Shown here one piece after another: positions 8,980 to 18,675 of a stretch of 64,000 nt of DNA (positions are counted from its first letter, which is position 1; each line of letters opens with the position of its first letter). This DNA is from Pedobacter sp. PAMC26386 (GTDB lineage Bacteria > Bacteroidota > Bacteroidia > Sphingobacteriales > Sphingobacteriaceae). The notes under the pieces were generated by a model. The model was given only the letters and a program-made list of their open reading frames with translations. It searched no databases and was not told where the DNA came from. The DNA is taken from NCBI GenBank assembly GCA_014302835.1, contig CP060294.1:806001-870000 (forward strand), read 5' to 3'. A program made the translations under genes and the position numbers.

Positions 8980-10443
8980 ATGAGTACGGAAACTGCTATT
9001 TCTCCCACAGCATTTGAATTGGTATCAGGCTTAGAGATTCACGTTCAGTTAAATACAAAATCGAAAATATTTTCTTCAGACAGCGCGGCGTTTGGTGCAA
9101 AACCGAATGCGCATATTTCTCCTGTTTCATTGGCTTTGCCTGGGGCATTACCGAAAATGAATAAAGAAGTGGTTGGGAAAGCAATCAGGATGGGTTTAGC
9201 CCTTCATTGTACCATTAACCAGACCAACTACTTTGATAGAAAAAGTTACTTCTATGCCGATCTGCCTAAAGGTTACCAGATTACTCAGGACAATAAACCG
9301 ATTTGCCAGAATGGATATATCGACCTGGTTTTAAGTGATGGTACTGAAAAGCGGATTGGGATCAACAGGATCCATATGGAAGAAGATGCAGGTAAGAGTT
9401 TGCATGACCAGGATGATCGCTATTCGTTTGTAGATCTGAACAGGGCAGGAGTGCCTTTGATTGAAATTGTAACTGAACCAGATATCCGCTCTGCCGAAGA
9501 GGCTTCTGTATTGCTTACCGAAATGAGGAAGCTGGTCAGACATCTGGATGTCGGTGATGGAAATATGGAAGAAGGAAGTTTCCGTTGTGATGCTAATATC
9601 TCGATCCGTGAAAACGGAACTACTGAATTTGGTACACGCTGTGAGGTGAAAAATCTGAACTCTATTCGTAATGTACGCAGGGCGATGGAATTTGAATTTA
9701 ACCGTCAGCAGGAAATTATTACGCGAGGTGGAACTATTATTCAGAGCACGCTGACTTTTGATGCCGACCAGGGAACTACTGCACCGATGCGGACTAAAGA
9801 AATGGCAAACGATTACCGCTATTTTCCTGATCCGGACCTTCCTCCCATATATATATCTGATGAATGGCTGGCTGCATTGAAAGCAGAAATGCCGGCATTA
9901 CCTCATGAAATTACCGCAAAGCTGATGACGGACTTTGGAATTAACAATTCTGAAGCCTCGATTTTTACGGAGGATAAAGAACTCCTGAACTACCTGAATG
10001 CCGCGTTAGCTTTAGTTAAGAACTCTAAAAACCTGATTAACTGGTTAACAGGACCAATCAGAGCTTTACTGAATGAAAAGCATTTAACAATTACTACTTT
10101 TAAGGTTAACCCTGCTCAGCTTGCTGCGGTTGTGAATCTGGTAGAAGAAAAGAAGATTACCCAGCAAATTGCGTTACAACAGTTATTGCCTGCTATTCAA
10201 TTAAGCCCTGATACTGATGTGGTTGAATTGGCTGGGCGGCTAAATTTGCTGATCATTGAAAACGACGATGAGCTGTCTGCTTTTGCAGATCAGGTTCTCG
10301 AGAAATTCAAACCGCAGGTTGCCGCCTATAAAACCGGTAAAAAAGGAGTTTTAGGTTTATTTGTCGGTGAGGTAATGAAACTAGCCAGAGGTAAAGCTGA
10401 TCCTGGGAAAATTAATGAAGTGTTACTTGAAAAATTGAAATAA
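8980..10443 (+). CDS. gatB: Asp-tRNA(Asn)/Glu-tRNA(Gln) amidotransferase subunit B
   Basis: This is the kinase/tRNA-binding subunit of the GatCAB complex, which converts misacylated Glu-tRNA(Gln) or Asp-tRNA(Asn) to the correct aminoacyl-tRNA. The 487-residue protein starts with FELVSGLEIHVQLNT and has the DFNRAGVPLIEIVTEPD-type signature (here DLNRAGVPLIEIVTEPD), MEEGSFRCDANIS, and a C-terminal YqeY-like tail ending VGEVMKLARGKADP. All expected parts are present at the usual length. gatA and gatC are not in this window, as is common in Bacteroidota. A lipoprotein gene follows after 29 bp. Confidence 0.98.
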   Translation: MSTETAISPTAFELVSGLEIHVQLNTKSKIFSSDSAAFGAKPNAHISPVSLALPGALPKMNKEVVGKAIRMGLALHCTINQTNYFDRKSYFYADLPKGYQITQDNKPICQNGYIDLVLSDGTEKRIGINRIHMEEDAGKSLHDQDDRYSFVDLNRAGVPLIEIVTEPDIRSAEEASVLLTEMRKLVRHLDVGDGNMEEGSFRCDANISIRENGTTEFGTRCEVKNLNSIRNVRRAMEFEFNRQQEIITRGGTIIQSTLTFDADQGTTAPMRTKEMANDYRYFPDPDLPPIYISDEWLAALKAEMPALPHEITAKLMTDFGINNSEASIFTEDKELLNYLNAALALVKNSKNLINWLTGPIRALLNEKHLTITTFKVNPAQLAAVVNLVEEKKITQQIALQQLLPAIQLSPDTDVVELAGRLNLLIIENDDELSAFADQVLEKFKPQVAAYKTGKKGVLGLFVGEVMKLARGKADPGKINEVLLEKLK

Positions 10444-10472
10444 GAATTCTATAATCTATATACTCTATAAAT

Positions 10473-11579
10473 ATGAACAAAATAGCCACCCTTTTAGTCG
10501 GATGTATTGCATTTGTCGCTTGTAGCGATAAAAGTAAATTTGAGATCACCGGGAAATTTGAACATGCGAAACCTCAAACGAAGGTTTATTTATACGGAAT
10601 TAATAAAGCAAGTGAAATACCATTAGATTCTACGGTGTTATCCAATAAAGGAGAGTATAAATTTAGCAGAAGCACACCTGAAGTAGATTTCTTTAGAATA
10701 AAAATTGACAACAGTGAATATATGCTGATTGCTAAAAACGGCGATCATATCAATTTAGAGGCAGATCTTGCAGATAAGACCCTTGCTTATAAAATTTCCG
10801 GAGCAGCTGAGGCTGATAAGCTGGAAGAGCTGAACAAGAATAAAAACCAGTATGTGGCAAAATTAGCTGCTTTACAGGCGCAGTTTGAAGAAAATGTAGC
10901 TAACCAACCGCATAACAGAGATGCGATAGCCAACCAGATGAGACCAGCACTGATTAAAGAAAATGAGGCGCTGGTGAGTTATATCCTGAAATTTGCAATG
11001 GATAACACCAATTCTCTTGCCGGTTTTTACGCAATCAACTCCCTTAATCCAAGTGATTATGAGAAAGAAATGATTGCTTATTCGGAGAAAATCAAAAGTA
11101 ACTTCAACAAAAATGAAGCGGTAACTGATTTCCTGGTTCGGATGACAAAATTGAAATCTGTACAAATCGGCCAGATTGCACCAGATTTTACGATGAATAC
11201 TATTGACGGTAAAACGGTAAAACTATCAGATTTAAGAGGTAAATATGTTTTGCTTGACTTCTGGGCTTCCTGGTGCCAGCCTTGCAGACAGGAAAATCCA
11301 AACGTTGTAAAGGTATATAACAAGTATAAAGACAAGAAGTTCACTATTCTGGGAGTATCCTTAGATAAAGACCCTGTAGCATGGAAACAAGCTGTAATTG
11401 CGGATGGGTTAACCTGGACACATGCAAGTGAATTGAAGGATTTTGAGAGTCCTACGGTAAGAATGTACCAGGTAGAGGCTATTCCAAGCTCATTTATATT
11501 AGATCCAACTGGTAAGATCATCGCTAAAAACCTTAGAGCTGAAGAGCTGGACACATTTTTAGGCAGGACTTTACGTTAA
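10473..11579 (+). CDS. TlpA-family thiol-disulfide oxidoreductase lipoprotein with N-terminal DUF4369-like domain
   Basis: This exported thioredoxin-fold protein has 368 residues. A lipobox (AFVAC, Cys about residue 17) marks it as a lipoprotein facing the periplasm. The N-terminal half (FEITGKFEHAKPQTKVYLYG) fits the DUF4369 domain often joined to TlpA in Bacteroidota. The C-terminal thioredoxin domain has PDFTMNTIDGKTVKLSDLRGKYVLLDFWASWCQPCRQEN, given here only by its key motif W267-C268-Q-P-C271, and a cis-proline region EAIPSSFILDP. It probably reduces disulfides in exported proteins. It is 29 bp after gatB on the same strand and may be cotranscribed; a functional link is not evident. Confidence 0.92.
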   Translation: MNKIATLLVGCIAFVACSDKSKFEITGKFEHAKPQTKVYLYGINKASEIPLDSTVLSNKGEYKFSRSTPEVDFFRIKIDNSEYMLIAKNGDHINLEADLADKTLAYKISGAAEADKLEELNKNKNQYVAKLAALQAQFEENVANQPHNRDAIANQMRPALIKENEALVSYILKFAMDNTNSLAGFYAINSLNPSDYEKEMIAYSEKIKSNFNKNEAVTDFLVRMTKLKSVQIGQIAPDFTMNTIDGKTVKLSDLRGKYVLLDFWASWCQPCRQENPNVVKVYNKYKDKKFTILGVSLDKDPVAWKQAVIADGLTWTHASELKDFESPTVRMYQVEAIPSSFILDPTGKIIAKNLRAEELDTFLGRTLR

Positions 11580-11684
11580 CCCTAATTCAATGTTAAACTA
11601 AGGGGTGTCATTAACAATTTGTTAACTTATGTTTAACCTAGTTATGCAAATGATTGTCTAATTTCGTAACAAATATTTAAAGAC

Positions 11685-12374
11685 ATGAGCGCCGTAAAAC
11701 AAAAGATACTGATAGTTGATGATGAACCTGATATCTTAGAGTTAGTAGAATATAACCTTAAAAAAGAAGGTTATCAGGTTTACCTGGCAAGCAACGGACA
11801 GGATGGGATAGCAGTGGCAAAAAAAGTGCATCCTGATCTGATCATTCTGGATATTATGATGCCTAAGATGGACGGGATTGAAGCCTGCCGTCTGATGCGT
11901 GCTATTCCCGAGTTCAAGAATACTTTCATGGTTTTTCTTACTGCAAGAAGTGAAGAGTATTCAGAAATTGCTGGTTTTAATGTAGGCGCAGATGATTACA
12001 TCGCTAAACCAATTAAGCCTCGTGCTTTGGTTAGCCGTATCAATGCCATCCTGAGAAGAAATGTAAGTAATGACGAAGTTTCTGAGAATAAAGTTGAAAT
12101 CGGAGATTTAGTGATCGACAGAGAAGCCTATCTTGTTTATCAAAGCGGACAGAAAGTTGTACTGGCAAAGAAAGAATTTGAATTGCTGTACCTTTTAGCT
12201 TCTAAACCGGGTAAAGTATACACCAGGGAGTCAATTCTTAAAAATATATGGGAAGATTCTGTTGTGGTAACTAACCGGACAATTGATGTACATATTCGTA
12301 AATTGAGAGAGAAACTGGGTGAAACTTACGTTGCAACTGTAAAAGGAGTAGGCTATAAATTCGAACTTTCTTAA
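11685..12374 (+). CDS. OmpR/PhoB-type response regulator (orphan)
   Basis: This two-component response regulator of 229 residues has a receiver domain (ILIVDDEPD, phospho-acceptor D56 in LIILDIMMPKMDG, a switch Thr in FLTAR, Lys in DDYIAKPIKP) and a C-terminal winged-helix DNA-binding domain with VVTNRTIDVHIRKLREKLG. No histidine kinase gene lies beside it, so its partner must be encoded elsewhere. In Bacteroidota such PhoB-like orphans are often linked to envelope or phosphate control, but that is not shown here. It is followed 71 bp later by the pseudouridine synthase gene. Confidence 0.95.
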   Translation: MSAVKQKILIVDDEPDILELVEYNLKKEGYQVYLASNGQDGIAVAKKVHPDLIILDIMMPKMDGIEACRLMRAIPEFKNTFMVFLTARSEEYSEIAGFNVGADDYIAKPIKPRALVSRINAILRRNVSNDEVSENKVEIGDLVIDREAYLVYQSGQKVVLAKKEFELLYLLASKPGKVYTRESILKNIWEDSVVVTNRTIDVHIRKLREKLGETYVATVKGVGYKFELS

Positions 12375-12445
12375 TCATTTACATTCTTATTTCAAATGGT
12401 AAGGGATGAAATTGTACTTTTGTACTGTTTTATAAATCCACACCA

Positions 12446-13168
12446 TTGAAATATCCTTCATTCAAAGACCTCATTCTATTCGAAGACGATAACCATATCG
12501 TTGTTAATAAGCCGCCATTTGTTGCCTCATTAGACGAGCGTGGCGGCTCAGGCGAAGTAAATATTCTTCGCCTTGCTAAGCAGTATTCAGCTGATGCTCA
12601 GGTTTGTCACCGTTTAGACAAAGAAACCTCGGGCGCGATCATCATTGCTAAAAATCCTGAAGCTTATCGTTCTGTTTCTATGCAGTTTGAAAAACGTAAA
12701 GTTAAAAAAACGTATCATGCCGTTGTTGATGGATTGTTTACGTTTAATGAGCTTTTCATTGATCTGCCAATCTTAAATGATGGAAACAGGAGCGTAACCA
12801 TTGACCGTAAGGAAGGAAAACGCGCTGAGACCATTTTTAATTCCATTAAATTTTACAGACATTATACTTTAATGGAGTGTAAGCCAATTACAGGTCGTAT
12901 GCACCAGATCAGGATTCACCTGGCTACACAGCGTGCTGCTATTTGCGGAGATACACTTTACAAAGGGAAGCCTGTATTTTTATCGAGTATTAAAAAAGGA
13001 TACCGGATTGCAAAAGATGACGAAGAACAACCAATTATGAAGCGTTTTGCGCTGCATGCTAAACATGTTGTGTTTAAAGGGCTGGATGGTGAAGATATCG
13101 AAATTGATGCTCCATATCCAAAAGACTTCGCCACACTGATTAAATTGTTAGATAAATTCGATTGCTAA
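12446..13168 (+). CDS. RluA-family RNA pseudouridine synthase
   Basis: The enzyme isomerises uridine to pseudouridine in rRNA or tRNA. The 240-residue protein has the catalytic motif HRLDKETSG with the essential Asp about residue 58, ILFEDDNHIVVNKPP at the N-terminus and the later GRMHQIRIHLA motif. The S4 domain found in some RluA members is absent. The first codon is TTG: the frame has a stop at 12407 and no ATG between that stop and 12446, so the TTG is the best start. The exact target base is unknown. The ClC gene follows within 12 bp and is probably in the same transcript. Confidence 0.93.
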   Translation: MKYPSFKDLILFEDDNHIVVNKPPFVASLDERGGSGEVNILRLAKQYSADAQVCHRLDKETSGAIIIAKNPEAYRSVSMQFEKRKVKKTYHAVVDGLFTFNELFIDLPILNDGNRSVTIDRKEGKRAETIFNSIKFYRHYTLMECKPITGRMHQIRIHLATQRAAICGDTLYKGKPVFLSSIKKGYRIAKDDEEQPIMKRFALHAKHVVFKGLDGEDIEIDAPYPKDFATLIKLLDKFDC

Positions 13169-13179
13169 ATTTATAAGAA

Positions 13180-14970
13180 ATGTATGTAAGACTAGTCAAC
13201 TATCTTGATGCCGTAAACCAGTACCGGAGAACAAAAATATCCAATCGGAATTTCCTCGTTATAGCGGCCATGATAGTTGGTGTTTTAGCTGGACTTGCCG
13301 CGGCATTGCTCAAAACAATTACACATCATATAGAAGATTTTCTACAAGATGGTTTTCACTGGCAGTACAAGTATTACTTATTCCTGGTCTTTCCATTTAT
13401 TGGTATCCTGCTTTCTGTGATGTACGTGAAGCGGTTTATAAGAAAAGGCAAATTTGAAACGGGTTTAACGCCTTTACTCTATACTATTTCTAAAAAATCG
13501 AGCCGGGTAGAGCCGCATAATATCTATTCACAGATTATTACTGCAGCATTAACTGTGGGTTTTGGAGGATCAACCGGGCTGGAAGCACCAATTGTGACCA
13601 GTGGTGGTGGGATAGGTTCTGTCGTAGGGCGGTTTTTAGGCCTCTCTTACCGCGAAACTACGATGTTGCTGGCCTGTGGTGCAGCGGCAGGCATAGCGGG
13701 TGCATTCAACAGCCCAATTGCGGGAATAGTTTTTGCCATTGAGATCCTTTTACCGGAATTTACCATTCCTGCATTTATTCCGTTGTTACTTTCTTCAGCT
13801 ACGGCTGCGGTGGTAGCGCGGTTCTTTTACAATGAACAATTATTCTTCCTGGTTACTGAAGGATGGAAGTTCAATTCCCTGATCTGGTACGTAGTGCTGG
13901 CAGTATTGATCGGCCTGTTTTCGATGTACTTTACAAAAGCCAATTATTTTATCAAAGGGCTGTTCTACAAAATTAAGCACCCTTATCAAAAGGTTGTTGT
14001 TGGTGGTGTGGTATTAGGAGCAATGGTTTTTCTTTTTCCTACGCTATATGGAGAGGGTTATGTGACCATCAAAAATCTTTTGGGTGGAAATTACAGCAAT
14101 GTAATTACAAACAGTATCTTTTCCTCTTATAGCAACATTCCTTCAGTGATTATCCTATTCACTGCGATTACTGTATTTGCAAAATCGGCAGCTACACTGG
14201 TTACTTTGGGCGCAGGTGGCAATGGTGGTATTTTTGCACCCAGTTTAATAATGGGGGGGTTGATTGGTTTCGTGCTGGCTTTTACCATTAATACCTTAGG
14301 TATTGCGAATGTGAATGTTTCCAACTTCATTGTTGCAGGTATGGCAGCTTCTTTAAGTGCAATTATGCATGCTCCATTGACTGGAATCTTCCTGATTGCA
14401 GAAATTACCGGGGGTTATATCCTGATGGTACCTTTAATGATCACTTCAGCAATTGCTTACCTGATTAACAGAAGCACGAATAAATATTCTATCTATACTA
14501 AACCTCTGGCAGAAAGTGGTGAACTGATGTCTCATGAAGACAAAGACACGACTGTTTTGCATATGATGAAGTTGAAATACCTGGTAGAAAAAGATTATCT
14601 GACTTTAGATGAAGAGGAAACAATTGCCGAAAAATTATCGGAAATTCTTCAGTCTAAACGAAATATATTTCCTGTATTGGCTGAAGATGGAACTTTCAAA
14701 GGATTAATCTACGTAGAGGATGTCTTGAAAAAAGCGATTAACAATCCGGCTAATGCTGATTTAACCGTTCATGATTTGATGCAGACAGCTCCTTCAATTG
14801 TATACATTACTGATTCTCTGAAAATTGTACTGAAGAAAATGGAAAAAGAGAATGCCTGGTTATTACCTGTTTTGAACGAGCAGGAAGAATATATCGGCTT
14901 TGTTTCCAAAACCGCTGTATTCAATAAATATCGTGCTTTACTAAGCCGTCAGGCTGATTATATGGAGTAA
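13180..14970 (+). CDS. ClC-family chloride channel/antiporter with CBS domains
   Basis: This multi-spanning inner-membrane protein has 596 residues. The ClC core (residues ~20-440) contains STGLEAPIV, where E135 occupies the place of the gating glutamate, and GAGGNGGIFAPSLIMGG, the GxFxP-type filter motif. The first filter motif (usually GSGIP) is replaced by ETGLTPLL. Two CBS motifs follow (~450-590), a common regulatory module in long ClC proteins. The family conducts Cl- or exchanges Cl- for H+; which of the two cannot be told by eye. It starts 12 bp after the RluA gene. A weak hairpin (14975-15007) follows the stop. Confidence 0.93.
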   Translation: MYVRLVNYLDAVNQYRRTKISNRNFLVIAAMIVGVLAGLAAALLKTITHHIEDFLQDGFHWQYKYYLFLVFPFIGILLSVMYVKRFIRKGKFETGLTPLLYTISKKSSRVEPHNIYSQIITAALTVGFGGSTGLEAPIVTSGGGIGSVVGRFLGLSYRETTMLLACGAAAGIAGAFNSPIAGIVFAIEILLPEFTIPAFIPLLLSSATAAVVARFFYNEQLFFLVTEGWKFNSLIWYVVLAVLIGLFSMYFTKANYFIKGLFYKIKHPYQKVVVGGVVLGAMVFLFPTLYGEGYVTIKNLLGGNYSNVITNSIFSSYSNIPSVIILFTAITVFAKSAATLVTLGAGGNGGIFAPSLIMGGLIGFVLAFTINTLGIANVNVSNFIVAGMAASLSAIMHAPLTGIFLIAEITGGYILMVPLMITSAIAYLINRSTNKYSIYTKPLAESGELMSHEDKDTTVLHMMKLKYLVEKDYLTLDEEETIAEKLSEILQSKRNIFPVLAEDGTFKGLIYVEDVLKKAINNPANADLTVHDLMQTAPSIVYITDSLKIVLKKMEKENAWLLPVLNEQEEYIGFVSKTAVFNKYRALLSRQADYME

Positions 14971-14974
14971 GATT

Positions 14975-15007
14975 TGTGTGGCTCTTGTCATTTTATGAAG
15001 CCACACA
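14975..15007 (+). terminator. Possible terminator hairpin after the ClC gene
   Basis: A 9-bp perfect stem (TGTGTGGCT with AGCCACACA) surrounds a 15-nt loop just after the stop codon. There is no clear T run after it, so the call is weak. Confidence 0.4.
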
Positions 15008-15164
15008 GATTAAAATTCTTCTTTCTGTAAATGTTTTAATACAGTTTTAATTTCCAGAAGCTTCATTATCAGAACTATTCATTCGGTAACCCTTGTTTTT
15101 GCTAATAAATTGATTATCAACATTAAAATTCTTTAATGTGGGTTAAAAACGGTTTTGTTCAGGC

Positions 15165-15172
15165 TATCTTTG
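15165..15172 (+). promoter_or_regulatory. Candidate -7 promoter element (TATCTTTG) of the metal-efflux operon
   Basis: TATCTTTG matches TAnnTTTG exactly and lies 14 bases before the start of the response regulator gene. At the -33 spacing the sequence reads TTA, not TTG. Confidence 0.45.
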
Positions 15173-15186
15173 ATTAAAAAAAGAAC

Positions 15187-15858
15187 ATGAATATTTTAAT
15201 GATTGAAGACGAGCCGAAGGTTGCTGCATTTATTAAAAAGGGGCTGGAGGAGCAACTCAATACCGTGACCGTCGCTTATGATGGAAACATGGGTTGCAAA
15301 ATGGCGCTGGAAAATGATTATGAACTGATTATACTGGATGTTATCCTTCCTTATATCAATGGAATGGAGGTTTGCAAACAGATCAGACAACTCAAAAAAG
15401 AAGTGCCTATTTTAATGCTTTCTGCATTAAATACAGTCAGTGATAAAGTACAGGGATTAGAGAATGGGGCGGATGATTATCTGACTAAACCATTTCATTT
15501 TGCAGAACTGCTGGCGAGGATTAAGGCTTTAGGCAGACGCAGAGAACAAGTGCTGCCAGGAACAATTTTTAAAATTCATGATCTGGAAATGGATTGTTAT
15601 AAAAAAACAGTCACTCGGGCCGGTAAGCATATTATCTTGTCTGCTAAAGAATTTATCTTGCTGGAGGTATTGATGGCTAATAAAGAGCGTGTGCTTTCCA
15701 GGGTATATATTGCTGAAGCGGTATGGGGAATCTCATTTAACAGGGGTACAAACCTAATTGATGTTTACATTAATTATTTACGCGCAAAGATTGATAAAGG
15801 TTTTGATCAGCCGCTGATACACACTGTGATTGGAATGGGGTATGTAATCAAAGGGTAA
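15187..15858 (+). CDS. OmpR-type response regulator of metal-efflux operon (CusR/CzcR-like)
   Basis: The product is a 223-residue response regulator. The receiver domain starts MNILMIEDEPKVAAF and has phospho-acceptor D51 (ELIILDVILPYINGME) and Lys in DDYLTKPFHFAE. The C-terminal winged helix ends in NRGTNLIDVYINYLRAKID and the VIGMGYVIKG motif, close to the CusR/CopR/CzcR group. It is the first gene of a five-gene run: regulator, kinase (34 bp later), TolC, adaptor and RND pump. The obvious role is to switch on the pump genes when the sensor detects metal in the periplasm. The inducing metal is unknown, though the pump motifs point to divalent cations. Confidence 0.94.
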   Translation: MNILMIEDEPKVAAFIKKGLEEQLNTVTVAYDGNMGCKMALENDYELIILDVILPYINGMEVCKQIRQLKKEVPILMLSALNTVSDKVQGLENGADDYLTKPFHFAELLARIKALGRRREQVLPGTIFKIHDLEMDCYKKTVTRAGKHIILSAKEFILLEVLMANKERVLSRVYIAEAVWGISFNRGTNLIDVYINYLRAKIDKGFDQPLIHTVIGMGYVIKG

Positions 15859-15892
15859 TTAAATCGTAACCATTGAAAAACAGTATGTCCTA

Positions 15893-17248
15893 ATGAAAGT
15901 TAAAAACAGATTGTCTTTGCAGTTTACGTTGATGTTCGCCATTTTACTTTTGGTGGTCTTGACGGGTATTTATTTCCTGGTAGAACATAACCGGTTGAAA
16001 TCTTTTATGAATAAGCTCGATGAAAGAGCAGTCATCGTTGCACAGTTTTATCTTGCTGAAGATAACCTTTCAAAAGATATATTTAAACAGGTAGCCAAGA
16101 AGTTCCCCCAGTCGCTTACTCATGAATCTATCCGGATTTATGATGATAAGTTTAATTCCAAATTTACCCGTGAGGATTCTATTAGCTGGAAGCATGAATT
16201 TTTGGCGCAGATTGTTAAAAAGAAGTCGATTCATATCAACCAGGGAGAAACTCAGATTACTGGTATTTATTATCCAGACAATTCAGGTAATTTTATAGTT
16301 GTAGTTTCGGCAATTGATGATAGAGGATTACATGACATGGAACAGCTGAAGCTGATTATGTCTATGTTTTTTGTCAGTTCATTGTTTATCACCTTTTTTA
16401 TAGGTCGTATTTTTGCCAGTATTTCTATACAACCAATTGTTTCCATTACGGGGAACCTCAAAAGAATAAGAGCATCCAGCCTGCACCATAGATTACCGGT
16501 TAATAGTGTTAAAACTGACGAGACAGATAACCTGTCATCAGCGATTAACCAGTTGCTGGAGCACCTGGAGCAATCTTTCGAAAGTCAAAAGTCTTTTGTC
16601 GCCAATGCCTCACATGAACTAAGGACACCAATAACTTCTATTTTGGGGGAAGCTGAAATCACATTAATGAAAGATCGCAGTCCGCAAGAGTATAAACATG
16701 CGCTGGAAGAGATTGTAGGCAGTGTAGAACGATTAAATTATATTATCAATAGTTTAATGGAACTGATGCAGACCAATTTAGACAACAAAGATTTTCAGCA
16801 TATCAGAATAGATGAACTGATCTGGGAAATAGCAGATGAACTGGCTTTTAAGAAAAATGCGGATAACATTAAGATTGTCTATGATCTACCAACTGATGAT
16901 TCGAAACGTACTTTGCAAGGAAACAGGCAATTGTTATTTATTGCGGTCAGTAATATCCTCAAAAATGCGATTAAGTTTTCTCAGGGGCAGGAAGTTTTGT
17001 GTACGGTAAGTTATCATCATAACAGCATCGCAATTACGATACGGGATCGTGGTATTGGTATCCATGAAAATGATCTTAAAAAGATATTTCAGCCTTTTTA
17101 CCGCGCTGCAAATGCCTTGAACTTTTCGGGATATGGAATAGGGCTTTCGCTGACCCATAATATTATCCGCCAGCACAATGGTTCTATTGAGGTAAAATCT
17201 ATTTTGGGGCAAGGCACAGTTTTCTCTCTTTATTTCCCTTTAGCGTAA
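15893..17248 (+). CDS. Sensor histidine kinase of metal-efflux operon
   Basis: This inner-membrane sensor kinase has 451 residues. Two transmembrane segments (about 12-28 and 160-180) flank a periplasmic sensor domain, then a HAMP linker, the dimerisation/phospho-acceptor motif SHELRTPITS (His about residue 241), and an ATPase domain with N-box ISNILKNAIKFS and GIGLSLTHNI. The ATG at 15893 gives a normal N-terminal transmembrane segment. It lies 34 bp after the response regulator. It presumably senses periplasmic metal and phosphorylates the partner regulator; no metal-binding motif is obvious in the sensor part. Confidence 0.94.
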   Translation: MKVKNRLSLQFTLMFAILLLVVLTGIYFLVEHNRLKSFMNKLDERAVIVAQFYLAEDNLSKDIFKQVAKKFPQSLTHESIRIYDDKFNSKFTREDSISWKHEFLAQIVKKKSIHINQGETQITGIYYPDNSGNFIVVVSAIDDRGLHDMEQLKLIMSMFFVSSLFITFFIGRIFASISIQPIVSITGNLKRIRASSLHHRLPVNSVKTDETDNLSSAINQLLEHLEQSFESQKSFVANASHELRTPITSILGEAEITLMKDRSPQEYKHALEEIVGSVERLNYIINSLMELMQTNLDNKDFQHIRIDELIWEIADELAFKKNADNIKIVYDLPTDDSKRTLQGNRQLLFIAVSNILKNAIKFSQGQEVLCTVSYHHNSIAITIRDRGIGIHENDLKKIFQPFYRAANALNFSGYGIGLSLTHNIIRQHNGSIEVKSILGQGTVFSLYFPLA

Positions 17249-17356
17249 TTGAGTGACACATTAGAGAGTTCTAATGAACTTCTAATGCCTGTGTAACCTC
17301 GAATTAAGACGCTCCTAATACGCGTAACATAGCTTTGTTATTCAAATAATAAAGCT

Positions 17357-18664
17357 ATGCAATCTAAATTTGTGCTGCCCATATTTCTGGTTCACCTCTG
17401 TTTTTTTGTGAATATAGGTTCATTGTATGCCAGAGATGATGGACATGAAATTAAACGTGATACCTTAAGTATAACCATCAAAGAAGCAGAAGATCTGTTT
17501 ATCAAAAACAATTTAAGTCTAATCGCCGGTAAATATCAGATCGATAATGCCAGGGCAGCTGTAATTACTGCCCGTCTTTTTGACAATCCACAGTTTGGAT
17601 TTGAGAATATATTATATAACCCCAGATCGAAAAAGTTTTTTGATACCAGTAAAGAGGAGGGACAGCAGGCCGCAAATATTTCACAACTTTTTCATACTGC
17701 CGGGAAACGCAATAAAAATATACAGCTGGCCAAAATAGGGGTAAAGCAGGCAGAATATCAATTTTTCGACTTGCTGCGCACCTTGAAGTATACGCTGAGA
17801 ACTGATTTTTACAAAATCTATTTTCAGCAGCAATCGGCGAAAGTTTATGCAAAAGAGATTAGTTCGCTTGCTAAAACATTGGTTGGTTTTCAGCAGCAAT
17901 ATGCTAAAGATAATATTGCGTTAAAAGAAGTACTCCGTATTCAATCACAATTATACACCCTTCAATCTGAATTAAACGAAGTGAAGGATGGGATTGATGA
18001 TGTGCAAAGTGAATTTAAGCTATTGATTCATGTCAATCCAAAACTCGATATCGTTCCCAGGCTGGAGTTCAATTTAGATGGTAAGAATGTTTTACAACAA
18101 GTAACCTATCAAAAATTGCTGGACTCTGCTTATACAAACCGTTATGATTTGATCAATGCAAAATCTGCGGTTGATTTCAGTAATGTAAACTTAAGGCTGC
18201 AAAGAGCAATGGCTATACCTGATATCACGATGTCGGTCACTTATGATAAACAAGGGAGTTTTGTCAATAAGTATACTGGTTTGGGAATTAGTATCCCTAT
18301 TCCACTATTTAACAGGAACCAAGGAGCTATCAAACAAGCTAAAATTGCTATTGATGCCACTAAACTTGCGGTTACGCAGCAAGAAGATCAGATACAAAGT
18401 GATCTGGATAATAGTTATCAAAGTGCAGACAGGCTGGAAAGATTGTATAATAGCTTTGACCCTAAATTCAAGACAGACTTTAATCACCTGATTGAAGAAG
18501 TCTTTAAAAACTATCAGAAGCATAATATCAGTTTACTGGAGTTCCTTGATTTTTATGATTCGTATAAAACCAATACTATACAACTTAATAATCTCCAGCT
18601 TAACCGGATCAGTTCACTGGAACAATTAAACTTTATCACCGGGACTCAATTTTTTAATCAATAA
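17357..18664 (+). CDS. TolC/CzcC-family outer-membrane efflux protein
   Basis: This is the outer-membrane channel of a tripartite efflux pump, 435 residues. A signal peptide (residues 1-26) is followed by two OEP repeats rich in coiled-coil helices, such as LTIKEAEDLFIKNN and the mirrored PIPLFNRNQGAIKQAKIAIDAT, typical of CusC/CzcC. It begins 108 bp after the kinase gene and ends 11 bp before the adaptor gene. The channel should join the adaptor and the RND pump encoded next to it. Confidence 0.93.
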   Translation: MQSKFVLPIFLVHLCFFVNIGSLYARDDGHEIKRDTLSITIKEAEDLFIKNNLSLIAGKYQIDNARAAVITARLFDNPQFGFENILYNPRSKKFFDTSKEEGQQAANISQLFHTAGKRNKNIQLAKIGVKQAEYQFFDLLRTLKYTLRTDFYKIYFQQQSAKVYAKEISSLAKTLVGFQQQYAKDNIALKEVLRIQSQLYTLQSELNEVKDGIDDVQSEFKLLIHVNPKLDIVPRLEFNLDGKNVLQQVTYQKLLDSAYTNRYDLINAKSAVDFSNVNLRLQRAMAIPDITMSVTYDKQGSFVNKYTGLGISIPIPLFNRNQGAIKQAKIAIDATKLAVTQQEDQIQSDLDNSYQSADRLERLYNSFDPKFKTDFNHLIEEVFKNYQKHNISLLEFLDFYDSYKTNTIQLNNLQLNRISSLEQLNFITGTQFFNQ

Positions 18665-18675
18665 TCATCTTCGCC

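Noticed and set aside
17262..17290. Possible inverted repeat between the sensor kinase and TolC genes
   Set aside because: The arms are short and imperfect with no T run; not enough for a terminator call.
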